A DNA stretch of 7,462 nucleotides from an uncultured Devosia sp. (GCA_946481445.1 CAMLOA010000079.1:1-7462); one strand, 5' to 3'. Numbered from the stretch's first letter, positions 1 to 6,828 are shown. Numbers and translations: made by a program. The notes: generated by a model from the letters alone, not told the origin.

Positions 1-1678
1 CCGGCGGCGTCAGGTCGGCCATGATGCCGAAATAGAACACGAACATGTGGCTGACCAGCAGCGGCACGCCCAGCTCCAGCAAGGCCGGTCCGGCCAGCGA
101 CGAGGTGATGATGTAGTTGGGAATGGTGGGAATGCCCATGCCCAGGACGAGGCAGGTCAGCATGGTCAGCACCAGCGACAGGAACAGGTTGTTCTCGCCG
201 ATCTGAATGATCGCCCCGATGAAGGTGGAGGCAATGCCCGTCAGGGTCAGCGTGCCGATGACAATGCCGACTACCGCACAGGCAATGCCCACCGGCAGGG
301 CATTGCGCGCCCCCTCGGCGAGAGAATCGCGGACAATGGCCAGCGTCTGCGGGCCACCCTTGACGAAGATGCAGGCCAGCACCAGCGCGCCGATCACCAG
401 CATCAGCAGATTGACGCCAAACTGCAGGAAGGCGGCCGAGGCGAGTCCCAGCGCGATCCAGAAAACATAGCGGAAGGCCCGCGACCCAATGGCCGCCGCC
501 AGCGGCGTCCCCAGGATCAGTACAACAACCAGCGCCAACCCCATCGTGCCGGCAAAGATGGGCGTATAACCGGCGAACAGCAGGTAGATCAGCGCCGCCA
601 GCGGCAGCACCAGCGGCCAGTGGTCGCGTACCGCATGCCAGGGATTGGGCAGTTCGGCCTTGCTCATGCCGCTGAGCCCGGCCTTGCCCGATTCCAGATG
701 CACCACCCAGAGGCAGGTAGCAAAATAAAGCGCGGCCGGGATGATCGCCGCCGTCACGATGGCGCTATAGGGCACGTCCAGGGTCTCGGCCATGATGAAG
801 GCCACGGCCCCCATGATGGGTGGCATGATCTGCCCGCCCATCGACGAGGTGGCCTCCACGCCGCCGGCAAATTCGGACCTGAAGCCGAACTTCTTCATCA
901 GTGGAATGGTGAACTGCCCGCTCGCCACCACATTGGCGACACCCGAACCCGAAATCGTGCCCATCAGCGCCGACGATACCGTGCAGACCTGGGCCGGACC
1001 GCCGCGCCAGTGCCCGACCAGCCCCAAGGCGAAGTCATTGAACAGGGTCAGCATGCCCGCCCGTTCGAGGAAGGCGGCGAAGACCACGAAGATGAAGATA
1101 TAGGCCGACGAGACATAGACCGGCGTGCCATAGATGCCCTCGGTGCCGAAGCCGAAATGCTCGACGATCTGGGCGAAGTCGTAGCCCCGATGAACGAAGG
1201 GGCCAGGCATGTACTGGCCGAAAAAACAGTAGGCGAGGAAGAGGCCCGAGATGACGGCGAGCGGCAGGCCCATCAGTCGTCGCGCTGCCTCGAACACCAG
1301 CACGATGGTCACCGTGCCGACCGTCAGGTCGAACGGGGTAAGGAAGCTGCTGCGCTTGAGCAGGTCGGCATAGAACACCCAGTTGTAGACGCCGGTCAGG
1401 AAGCCCAACACACCCAGGCCCCAGAAGAAGACCTTCCCCTGCACGGTCTTGGCAACAAGGTTGCCGACAAGACCGAAGCTCAGCAGCAGCAGGAAGCCCA
1501 CATGCATGGCCCGGACGACCTGGCTGGGCAGCGTGCCATAGGCGGCGCTCCACAGCTGGAACAAAGCAAAGACGACGGCGATGCCGAAGGCGGCGCGGCC
1601 CATGGCGCCTGCACCAAAGCCGGGCGGCAGGCCTTCGACGGCCTCCTCGGCGCTAGGCGCCGCAGTGATTGTGGTCAT
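1..1678 (-). CDS. TRAP transporter fused permease (DctQM-type, TAXI-associated), 3' end beyond window
   Basis: Integral inner-membrane permease of a TRAP uptake system, in which the small DctQ-like and large DctM-like subunits are fused. It would import the solute delivered by the adjacent TAXI receptor using an ion gradient. The frame is open from an ATG at 1678 to the left edge (559 codons), so the C-terminus is missing. Hydrophobic helices occur throughout. Residues 30-155 form the DctQ-like part. The DctM-like part shows family signatures: SGSGVANV near 243-250, TSSMGGQIMPPIMGA near 277-291, and GMGIPT followed by a PALLELGVP/HMFVFYFG stretch near the truncated end, all typical of TRAP fused permeases. 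The start is supported by GGAGG six bases upstream and 63 bp between it and the receptor stop. The gene is cotranscribed with the receptor, with a strong hairpin between them. The substrate cannot be read from the sequence. Confidence 0.93.
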   Translation of the reverse strand, partial: MTTITAAPSAEEAVEGLPPGFGAGAMGRAAFGIAVVFALFQLWSAAYGTLPSQVVRAMHVGFLLLLSFGLVGNLVAKTVQGKVFFWGLGVLGFLTGVYNWVFYADLLKRSSFLTPFDLTVGTVTIVLVFEAARRLMGLPLAVISGLFLAYCFFGQYMPGPFVHRGYDFAQIVEHFGFGTEGIYGTPVYVSSAYIFIFVVFAAFLERAGMLTLFNDFALGLVGHWRGGPAQVCTVSSALMGTISGSGVANVVASGQFTIPLMKKFGFRSEFAGGVEATSSMGGQIMPPIMGAVAFIMAETLDVPYSAIVTAAIIPAALYFATCLWVVHLESGKAGLSGMSKAELPNPWHAVRDHWPLVLPLAALIYLLFAGYTPIFAGTMGLALVVVLILGTPLAAAIGSRAFRYVFWIALGLASAAFLQFGVNLLMLVIGALVLACIFVKGGPQTLAIVRDSLAEGARNALPVGIACAVVGIVIGTLTLTGIASTFIGAIIQIGENNLFLSLVLTMLTCLVLGMGIPTIPNYIITSSLAGPALLELGVPLLVSHMFVFYFGIMADLTPP

Positions 1679-1706
1679 GGATTTCCTCCCAGAATCCAGC
1701 AGAACC

Positions 1707-1734
1707 GGTCCGGGGCGGTGGCCCGCCCCGGACC
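1707..1734 (-). promoter_or_regulatory. Intercistronic stem-loop between TAXI receptor and permease genes
   Basis: A perfect inverted repeat: arms of 12 bp (1707-1718 and 1723-1734, GGTCCGGGGCGG and its complement) around a 4-nt loop. It begins seven bases after the TAG stop of the receptor gene and ends 28 bases before the permease ATG. No T-run follows on the transcribed strand, so it is not a canonical intrinsic terminator. The position fits an mRNA-stabilising or partial-termination element that keeps binding-protein transcript more abundant than permease transcript. That role is inference; the stem itself is plainly visible. Confidence 0.75.
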
Positions 1735-1741
1735 CTATGGC

Positions 1742-2695
1742 CTAGAGCAGGCCGGCCTCGCGATAGTAGCGTTCGGCGCCCGGATGCAGGGGAATGGTCA
1801 GGCCCATCACGGCCGCTTCGGGGTTGATGCCGCCCGCTGCCGAATGCGACGCCTTGAGGCGCTCGAGGTTTTCGAACATCAGCTTGGTCATCTGATAGGC
1901 GAGCTCATCGCTGACCCCGGCATGGGTCACGAGGATGTTGCCTATGGCTGCCGTCGTCACATCCTCGTCCTGGCCTTCATAGGTGCCCGCAGGAATAAAC
2001 GACGGCACATAGGGTGCGCCGACGGCTTCGACCACGCTCGTGGGCACAGAGACGATGTTGATGTCCATGGTGGCGCCGAGGTCCTTGATGAAGGCCACGC
2101 CCAGACCGGACGACTGCAGGGTGGCGTCCAGCTGGCGGTTCTTGATCAGTTCGGCGGATTCCGCATAGGGCAGGAATTCGACCTTGCCCAGATCCTCATA
2201 GCTCATGCCCGCCGCGGCAAAGATGGCGCGGGCATTGAGTTCGGTGCCCGACGCCGGCGCGCCAACCGAGATCGACTTGCCCTTGAGGTCCTCCAGCGTC
2301 TCGATGCCGGATTCTGCCGTGGCGACGATCTGCACATAGTTCGGATAGATGGCGGCAATGGCCCGCAGTTCGGTCAATGGCTGCGGAAAGCCCGCTTCCA
2401 CCACGCCGTCCCATCCGGCCTTCACCGAGTCCCCCAGGGCAAAGGCCAGTTCCCCCTTGCCCTGCTGCAGCAGATTGAGGTTTTCCACCGAGGCCTTGGT
2501 GGCCTGCACCTGAGTGCGCGCGCCCTCGATCTCCTCGGCATAGATTTCCGAAAGGGCGACACCCAGCGGGTAATAGACGCCCGAAGTTCCGCCAGTCAGG
2601 ATGTTGATGAATTCCTGGCCCAGTGCTGCCGGCGCGCTGAACCCGGCAATGGCAACGGCAATTCCGGCAAGCTTGCTTGCGGTGTGAATGGTCAT
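1742..2695 (-). CDS. TAXI-family TRAP transporter solute receptor (periplasmic)
   Basis: Periplasmic substrate-binding protein of a TRAP system, TAXI class, 317 residues, the usual length for the family. Residues 1-26 look like a Sec signal peptide: a Lys, then an Ala/Gly/Ile-rich core ending ALG before Gln27. The mature N-terminus carries the family hallmark ILTGGTSGVYYPLG (about 32-45). Further TAXI-like features are a GELAFALGDSV stretch, a DLKGKSISVGAPASGTE segment, and PLHPGAERYYREAG at the C-terminus. The ATG at 2695 is chosen over an in-frame ATG at 2755: it has GGGAGGAAA at 2701-2709 as ribosome site, the signal peptide begins there, and the predicted sigma-54 start site (about 2754) would exclude the longer form. 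It is the first gene of a receptor-permease operon. Characterised TAXI proteins bind glutamate or 2-oxo-acids, but the ligand here is unknown. Confidence 0.95.
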   Translation of the reverse strand: MTIHTASKLAGIAVAIAGFSAPAALGQEFINILTGGTSGVYYPLGVALSEIYAEEIEGARTQVQATKASVENLNLLQQGKGELAFALGDSVKAGWDGVVEAGFPQPLTELRAIAAIYPNYVQIVATAESGIETLEDLKGKSISVGAPASGTELNARAIFAAAGMSYEDLGKVEFLPYAESAELIKNRQLDATLQSSGLGVAFIKDLGATMDINIVSVPTSVVEAVGAPYVPSFIPAGTYEGQDEDVTTAAIGNILVTHAGVSDELAYQMTKLMFENLERLKASHSAAGGINPEAAVMGLTIPLHPGAERYYREAGLL

Positions 2696-2764
2696 GCAGA
2701 TTTCCTCCCTGGCATGAATGTGGTTGCGCTGTCGCCTTCTCCCACGGCAGCGCACCGACGACTT

Positions 2765-2780
2765 TGCAAGCGACGTGCCA
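2765..2780 (-). promoter_or_regulatory. Sigma-54 (RpoN) -24/-12 promoter of the TAXI-TRAP operon
   Basis: On the minus strand the sequence reads TGGCACG TCGC TTGCA, an exact match to the RpoN consensus TGGCACG-N4-TTGCW, with the invariant GG at 2779-2778 and GC at 2767-2766. Transcription would start near 2754, giving a leader of about 59 nt before the TAXI ATG. It lies immediately downstream of a gene for a sigma-54 activator and of tandem dyads, the expected arrangement. It is the only such match I found in the window by eye. Confidence 0.85.
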
Positions 2781-2845
2781 GTATGGGTCTGAGGCGCTCA
2801 TGCCCGGCAATGCTGCTCTTGACCGCCGCTACCGCTGGCAATGTG

Positions 2846-2864
2846 GGCGGATTTCCGCCAGCTC
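2846..2864 (-). promoter_or_regulatory. Candidate activator-binding site (UAS), promoter-proximal copy
   Basis: First copy of an exact 19-bp direct repeat. It contains a 14-bp dyad, GGCGGA-TT-TCCGCC, centred at 2852.5, roughly 98 bp upstream of the predicted sigma-54 start site. Size, symmetry and distance match enhancer sites bound by dimers of NtrC/DctD-type activators. Assignment to the adjacent regulator is inferred from proximity. Confidence 0.65.
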
Positions 2865-2873
2865 GGGGAATTC

Positions 2874-2894
2874 CTGGCGGATTTCCGCCAGCTC
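2874..2894 (-). promoter_or_regulatory. Candidate activator-binding site (UAS), distal copy
   Basis: Second copy of the 19-bp repeat (2876-2894), exactly 30 bp from the first, so both lie on the same face of the helix. Its dyad is longer: 8-bp arms, CTGGCGGA-TT-TCCGCCAG (2874-2891), centred at 2882.5, about 128 bp upstream of the predicted start site. It overlaps the stop codon of the response-regulator gene. As RNA it could fold into a short hairpin, but no T-run follows, so an operator is preferred over a terminator. Confidence 0.65.
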
Positions 2895-4182
2895 AGTCCT
2901 CGACGGCGGCGCCGTCGGCGCTCCGCAGGCCATAGCGGGCGATCTTTTCATTGAGGGTGCGGCGTGGCAGGCCCAGCTGTTCGGCCGCCTCGGCAGTCGA
3001 GCCATTGGACATGCGCAACGCCTGCGCGATCGCCTCCGCTTCAAACTGCGCCACGCGATCCGGCAGCGTCGCCGACTGCCCGCCGGGCTTGCGGAGGACC
3101 GTTGCCCCACTGGCCAGCCCGAGCACGGCGCGTTCCGCCGCGGCTTTGAGCTCGCGCACATTGCCCGGCCAAGGCTGCTCGCGAAGCCCAGTCAGGTCGA
3201 TATCCCCGGGCGGCGCCAGCCCGAAGCGCTCGGCAGCCGCCCTGGCAAACACCCCATAGAGAAGTGGAATATCCTCCCGCCGTTCCGCCAGCGGCGGGAG
3301 AGCCAGTTCCACCGTGGCGAGGCGGTAGTAGAGGTCGGCACGGAACCGGCCCGCTTCGCTTTCACGTCTCAGGTCGGTCTTGGTGGCGGCGATGAAGCGC
3401 ACATCGATTGGCCGCTCGCGATTGGACCCCAGCCGGACGACCACCCGCTCCTGGATGGCCCGCAGCACCTTGGCCTGCAGCGCCAGCGGCATGGACTCGA
3501 TCTCGTCGAGAAACACCGTGCCGCCCTGGCCATGTTCGAACTTGCCCGCCCGCTCGGCCACTGCGCCGCTGAATGCCCCCTTGTCGTGCCCGAAAATCTC
3601 GCTCTCGAAGATCGACTCGGGCACTGCCGCGCAGTTGATGGCAACGAAATTGCCCTTCGACCGGGCGCCAAATTCATGCAGTGCGCGGGCCAGCACTTCC
3701 TTGCCCGTTCCGGTTTGCCCGGTGATGAGGATGTCGACATCGATGCTGGCCAGGTGGGTCACGGAGTTGCGCAGCGCAACCATGGCCGGTGATATCCCGA
3801 TCAGATGGTCCTCGATGCCGGGCGCTCCGGTCCCCTCATGCAGCCGCTCGATCTCGAGCCTGAGCCGGCGGCGCTCCACCGCCCGGTCAAGCACCGTCAC
3901 CAGCATGTCGGCATCGTAGGGCTTCTCGATGAAGTCGTAGGCGCCGGCCTGGATCGCCCGAACGGCAACCGGCACGTCGCCATGCCCAGTCAACAGGATG
4001 ACCGGGAGGTCGCTGTCGGCGGCCCTGAAATGGGTCAGCACGTCAAACCCACTCGCGACCGGCATGGCCTGTGCCGGGTCCTGGTAGGTGGTCACGGCAA
4101 AGCCGGAGACACTGAGCCAATCCTCCGCAGCGTCGCAGAGCTGGCCTTCATCGTCGATGAAAGCGATCCTGCCCCTACTCAT
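2893..4182 (-). CDS. DctD-like sigma-54 response regulator with defective receiver domain
   Basis: Cytoplasmic activator of RpoN-dependent promoters, 429 residues: receiver (1-105), AAA+ (about 126-355), Fis-type DNA-binding helix-turn-helix (about 395-419). The AAA+ module has Walker A GQTGTGKE (155-162), Walker B VFLDE (223-227) and arginine-finger region RADLYYRL. The sigma-54 contact loop is GAFSGA (202-207), with Ser for the usual Thr. The receiver keeps the acidic pair D10-D11, T65 in LLTGHGD and K87 in EKP. Between Tyr33 and LPVILLTGHGD it is about 17 residues shorter than DctD, and the expected VVVxDxRMPxMDG segment with the phosphoacceptor Asp is absent. The frame is intact on both sides, so this is an in-frame loss. 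The ATG overlaps the kinase stop as ATGA, indicating translational coupling. Likely target: the TAXI-TRAP promoter just downstream. Loss of phosphorylation could make it constitutive or unresponsive; which is unknown. Confidence 0.93.
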   Translation of the reverse strand: MSRGRIAFIDDEGQLCDAAEDWLSVSGFAVTTYQDPAQAMPVASGFDVLTHFRAADSDLPVILLTGHGDVPVAVRAIQAGAYDFIEKPYDADMLVTVLDRAVERRRLRLEIERLHEGTGAPGIEDHLIGISPAMVALRNSVTHLASIDVDILITGQTGTGKEVLARALHEFGARSKGNFVAINCAAVPESIFESEIFGHDKGAFSGAVAERAGKFEHGQGGTVFLDEIESMPLALQAKVLRAIQERVVVRLGSNRERPIDVRFIAATKTDLRRESEAGRFRADLYYRLATVELALPPLAERREDIPLLYGVFARAAAERFGLAPPGDIDLTGLREQPWPGNVRELKAAAERAVLGLASGATVLRKPGGQSATLPDRVAQFEAEAIAQALRMSNGSTAEAAEQLGLPRRTLNEKIARYGLRSADGAAVED

Positions 4183-5966
4183 GCCGACACCCGCAGCTTG
4201 CCAGCCACATGGAGAGGGAGTTGCACCAGCGTCACGGTCCCGCCGCCGGCACCCGGCGCGAAGCTCACGCCGCCGCCAAACTCTTCAAGTATGGCGCGGC
4301 TGATCGACAGGCCCAGTCCCAGCCCTTCACCGGTCGTCTTGGTAGTGAAGAAGGGCTCGAACATGCGTTGCATGACGTCAGGAGGAATGCCGCCGCCCGA
4401 ATCGGCGATGCGCAGTTCGACGCGTCCGGCCGCCGGCGTCGCGTTCAGGGTAATTTGGCTGTTGCCGGCCACGGCGGTGGCGTCAATGGCGTTGAGCAGC
4501 AGGTTGATCAGCACCTGCTCGAGCCGCAAATGGCTACCCGACACTAAGGGCAATCCGGCGGGCACCTCATTGCTCACCACCACGGCGGATTCCCTGGCGC
4601 GCGGCTCGACGATCTCCAGCGCCGCCTCCACCACTGAAGCGATATCGACCGGCTCGGGCGCACCGGCGTCCTGGCGCGACGAAAACGTCTTGAGGTGTTT
4701 GACCGTCCGCTGCATGCGGCGCAGGAGGTCGCGCGCCGAGGCCAGGCTCTTGTTCACCTGCGCCTTGGCGTCGCGCTCGGCATGCATTCCGGCCGCGGCA
4801 AGCGTATTGTCGAGAGCCGAGAGCGGCTGGCTGACCTCGTGCACGATGGCGGCCGACATGCGCCCCAGGGCCGCAAGCTTGGCCGCATGGACGAGGCTTT
4901 CATGGGTATGGCGCAGCTCCACCTCGGTGCGCTTGTGCTCATCGATCTCGCGCGCCAGCGCTTCGGTGCGCTCAGCCACGCGACGCTCCAGAACGGCATT
5001 CTGCTCAAGCTTGAGCCGCACAATCTGCCGGCGCTGCCAGAAGAACAGCGTGACCGCCGAAGCCAGCAGAAACCCCATCGCCGCCAGCCCCGCCAACAGT
5101 CGGGCCTCGTCATGTATGGGCCGCATCGGCAGGCCGGTGAACAATTGCCAGCCATCCGGCTCGACCACGGCGCTGCCCAGCACCACCTGCCCCTCCGCGG
5201 TCTCGATCACCCCCGCGTCGGTCGATACAAGCGGGTCGAGCCGGGCGACGTCGATATTGTCGTAGCGCCGCTCGGCAATGATGGCGGCCGTCCCTTCCGG
5301 CGACAGCGGGCGCAGCGGCCGGTATTTCCAGTCCGGCCTGCCGGTGAGGAAGATGATGCCCGTCTGGTCGGCCAGCCCCGTCAGTTCGCCGGTCTGCGTC
5401 CACGCCGCCTCAAGCGGAGACATATCCACCTTCACCACCACTACGCCGAGCGGACCAGAACTGTCCTGGACCAGCGCGGAAAGGAAATAACCCGGCTTGC
5501 CCGTGGTGACGCCCACTGCATAGTAGCGGCCCTCGCCACTGGCGATGGCATCCGTGAAGTACGGCCGGAAACTGTAATTTATGCCGACAAAGCTGCCCGG
5601 TTCGTCCCAGTTGCTGGCCGCCAGGGTCGTGCCCGCCGGATCCAGCAGATAGATTTCGTCGGCCCCCGAAAGCGCGCGCACCGATTGCAGGTATCGGTTG
5701 GTGCGCTGCTCGGTCTCGGCCCCGGAAGCTGTCAGCATGGCAATGATCCGGGCGTCTTCGCCGACCACGCCCGCCAGGTAGCGGAACCGCTCGACCTCGC
5801 TCTCGACCGAGCGCAGCGTGATGGTCAGCCGATCCTGCAGCTCAGCGGCAACCCGCGCCTTGCCGTTCTCCAGAGCCGCCCACCAGACGGCAACCGACAG
5901 CAGGCCGGCAACGGCAAGAATTCCCGCCACGGCAAAGTGCACGCGCCTGATCGCAAGACTCTTCAC
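4179..5966 (-). CDS. DctB-like membrane sensor histidine kinase
   Basis: Inner-membrane two-component sensor, 595 residues from the GTG at 5966. Transmembrane segment 1 is about 9-31. A periplasmic double-Cache-like sensor covers about 32-288. TM2 is about 291-310, followed by a charged, probably coiled-coil linker (312-360). The H box is HEVSQPLSAL with His376; the N box is QVLINLLLNAID (Asn488, Asn492). G1 is DSGGG (Asp522), the F box FEPFFTTK (536-543), and G2 GEGLGLGLS (546-554), so kinase and ATPase motifs are complete. The sensor motifs SNWDEPGSFVG, FRPYF and GVTTGKPGYF resemble DctB, the C4-dicarboxylate sensor, but the ligand may differ since the partner importer is TAXI-type. Start choice: GTG 5966 is preceded by GGGAGGA (5978-5984) with an 11-nt gap and gives a natural N-terminus. 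An ATG at 6041 (620 residues) is possible but has no good ribosome site. It overlaps the regulator by four bases. Confidence 0.93.
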   Translation of the reverse strand: MKSLAIRRVHFAVAGILAVAGLLSVAVWWAALENGKARVAAELQDRLTITLRSVESEVERFRYLAGVVGEDARIIAMLTASGAETEQRTNRYLQSVRALSGADEIYLLDPAGTTLAASNWDEPGSFVGINYSFRPYFTDAIASGEGRYYAVGVTTGKPGYFLSALVQDSSGPLGVVVVKVDMSPLEAAWTQTGELTGLADQTGIIFLTGRPDWKYRPLRPLSPEGTAAIIAERRYDNIDVARLDPLVSTDAGVIETAEGQVVLGSAVVEPDGWQLFTGLPMRPIHDEARLLAGLAAMGFLLASAVTLFFWQRRQIVRLKLEQNAVLERRVAERTEALAREIDEHKRTEVELRHTHESLVHAAKLAALGRMSAAIVHEVSQPLSALDNTLAAAGMHAERDAKAQVNKSLASARDLLRRMQRTVKHLKTFSSRQDAGAPEPVDIASVVEAALEIVEPRARESAVVVSNEVPAGLPLVSGSHLRLEQVLINLLLNAIDATAVAGNSQITLNATPAAGRVELRIADSGGGIPPDVMQRMFEPFFTTKTTGEGLGLGLSISRAILEEFGGGVSFAPGAGGGTVTLVQLPLHVAGKLRVSA

Positions 5967-6133
5967 TGGCAGGACAGTCCTCCCTGTCGTTCCCCGATAC
6001 TGGCAGAGCCGTGTCGGCAGGAACAGAGCCATCTGTCGCATGCACCGCTACCGGCTCTCCTCACCCAATAGGCCATCGATGTGGCGGAGCGTGTTCCTGT
6101 TGGCGGCGCCCATTGGCGGCTTGCCTGTCATTT
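5967..6133 (-). other. Gap between tetR and sensor kinase genes
   Basis: This 167-bp stretch holds an alternative upstream start for the kinase (ATG 6041) and the kinase ribosome site GGGAGGA (5978-5984). It also has a doubled TTGGCGGC word near 6108. I could not find a convincing sigma-70 or sigma-54 promoter, nor an intrinsic terminator, so whether the kinase-regulator pair has its own promoter here is unresolved. Confidence 0.4.
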
Positions 6134-6805
6134 TCAAAGGGCAATGCCGCAGGCGGTTGCGATGCCGCCGGAACAGAAGTCGATGAGGGTATCCTCCAGG
6201 CGCGACAGAGGCAGGTTTCCCGGTTGGTCCGAAAGCGAGGAAATGCGCACGGTTGAGGCCACGATCGAGAGCATGCTCGACACCGCCATGACGAAGGCCG
6301 AGGCCAGGCGGGTGCGGTCGATGCCGGGGTGTATCCGGACGATCGCCTCCAGATACTCACGGGCCACCGGATCGTAGTGATCCTTGACCCGTGGGTACCA
6401 GCGTTCGTCGCTGACCAGATGGGCGATCAACCTCGCATAGGCCTGCCATTGCGGGTCCCCGCCTGAGGCCATGCCCACATAGGGGTGGACGTAGGCGGCC
6501 ACGATGTCGCGCAAGGTCGGGACTGCCGGTGGGGCCGCGAACAGCTGTGCCAGCGCCTTGCGCCGCCCTTCGGAAAGGACCGAGACGCGCCGCTCGACGA
6601 TGGTTTCGAACAGTTCGGCCTTGCTGCCGCCGTGGAACCCGACCATGCCGAGGGTAACCCCCGCCTGCTGGGCAATCTGACGGATGGATACCCCGTCAAA
6701 GCCGATATCGGCAAACAGGCGCTCGGCCGCGTCCAACACCTTCTCTCTCGTTGCCTCACCGCGCACGATCCGGCCGTCTAGCTTGGCTGCTTCCTTCTGG
6801 GTCAT
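6134..6805 (-). CDS. TetR-family transcriptional repressor
   Basis: Cytoplasmic one-component repressor, 223 residues, normal for the family. The N-terminal domain (about 17-66) follows the TetR pattern: TREKVLDAAERLFADIGFDGVS, then the helix-turn-helix IRQIAQQAGVTLGMV (41-55), then a SKAELFE stretch. The usual HFGSK is HGGSK here (58-62). The remainder is a helical ligand-binding and dimer domain that I cannot assign to a ligand. The ATG at 6805 is preceded by GAGAGG nine bases upstream, within a 12-bp palindrome. It is divergent from the ABC binding-protein gene, and the shared intergenic region carries a palindrome inside both promoters. The parsimonious role is repression of itself and of the ABC transporter. 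It lies 167 bp upstream of the kinase on the same strand. Cotranscription with the kinase is possible, and I saw no terminator between them. Confidence 0.92.
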   Translation of the reverse strand: MTQKEAAKLDGRIVRGEATREKVLDAAERLFADIGFDGVSIRQIAQQAGVTLGMVGFHGGSKAELFETIVERRVSVLSEGRRKALAQLFAAPPAVPTLRDIVAAYVHPYVGMASGGDPQWQAYARLIAHLVSDERWYPRVKDHYDPVAREYLEAIVRIHPGIDRTRLASAFVMAVSSMLSIVASTVRISSLSDQPGNLPLSRLEDTLIDFCSGGIATACGIAL

Positions 6806-6808
6806 TGG

Positions 6809-6820
6809 GAGAGGCCTCTC
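6809..6820 (-). repeat. 12-bp perfect palindrome over the tetR ribosome-binding site
   Basis: GAGAGGCCTCTC is fully self-complementary and includes the only Shine-Dalgarno-like stretch (GAGAGG) for tetR, ending four bases... before the ATG at 6805 (bases 6806-6808 lie between). With transcription starting near 6829, it would be in the leader RNA. It could be a second operator half-site pair or a weak structure limiting translation. A chance palindrome is also possible. Confidence 0.45.
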
Positions 6821-6828
6821 GTTCTCAC

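Noticed and set aside
2696..2755. Longer N-terminus for the TAXI receptor from the ATG at 2755.
   Set aside because: The extra 20 residues are Arg-rich and precede a good signal peptide. The ribosome site fits the ATG at 2695, and the predicted transcription start (about 2754) would remove the upstream ATG.
2781..2845. An IHF site between the dyads and the sigma-54 promoter.
   Set aside because: IHF often bends such DNA, but I found no stretch matching WATCAAN4TTR; GGTCAAGAGCAGC is too poor a match.
2846..2894. Tandem dyads as a double intrinsic terminator of the regulator gene.
   Set aside because: No T-run follows either stem on the transcribed strand, the loops would be only 2-4 nt, and exact 30-bp phasing upstream of a sigma-54 promoter suits protein binding better.
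47..2935. A 962-codon open frame on the plus strand.
   Set aside because: It runs antisense through the fused permease, TAXI gene and sigma-54 control region. The product is low-complexity, rich in Arg/His/Gln/Gly, with no domain. It results from high GC with strong codon bias on the opposite strand.
2677..3792. Plus-strand 371-codon frame spanning the TAXI promoter region.
   Set aside because: Antisense to the regulator, no ribosome site or recognisable domain; it crosses the sigma-54 promoter and the dyads.
3805..6071. Long plus-strand frames (3805-5265 and 4695-6071) opposite the regulator and kinase.
   Set aside because: Ser/Arg/Pro- or His/Arg-rich translations without motifs, exactly opposite genes with complete kinase and AAA+ signatures.
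6100..6128. Doubled TTGGCGGC word downstream of tetR as a repeat element or terminator.
   Set aside because: Only 8 bases, direct rather than inverted, in GC-rich DNA; expected by chance.
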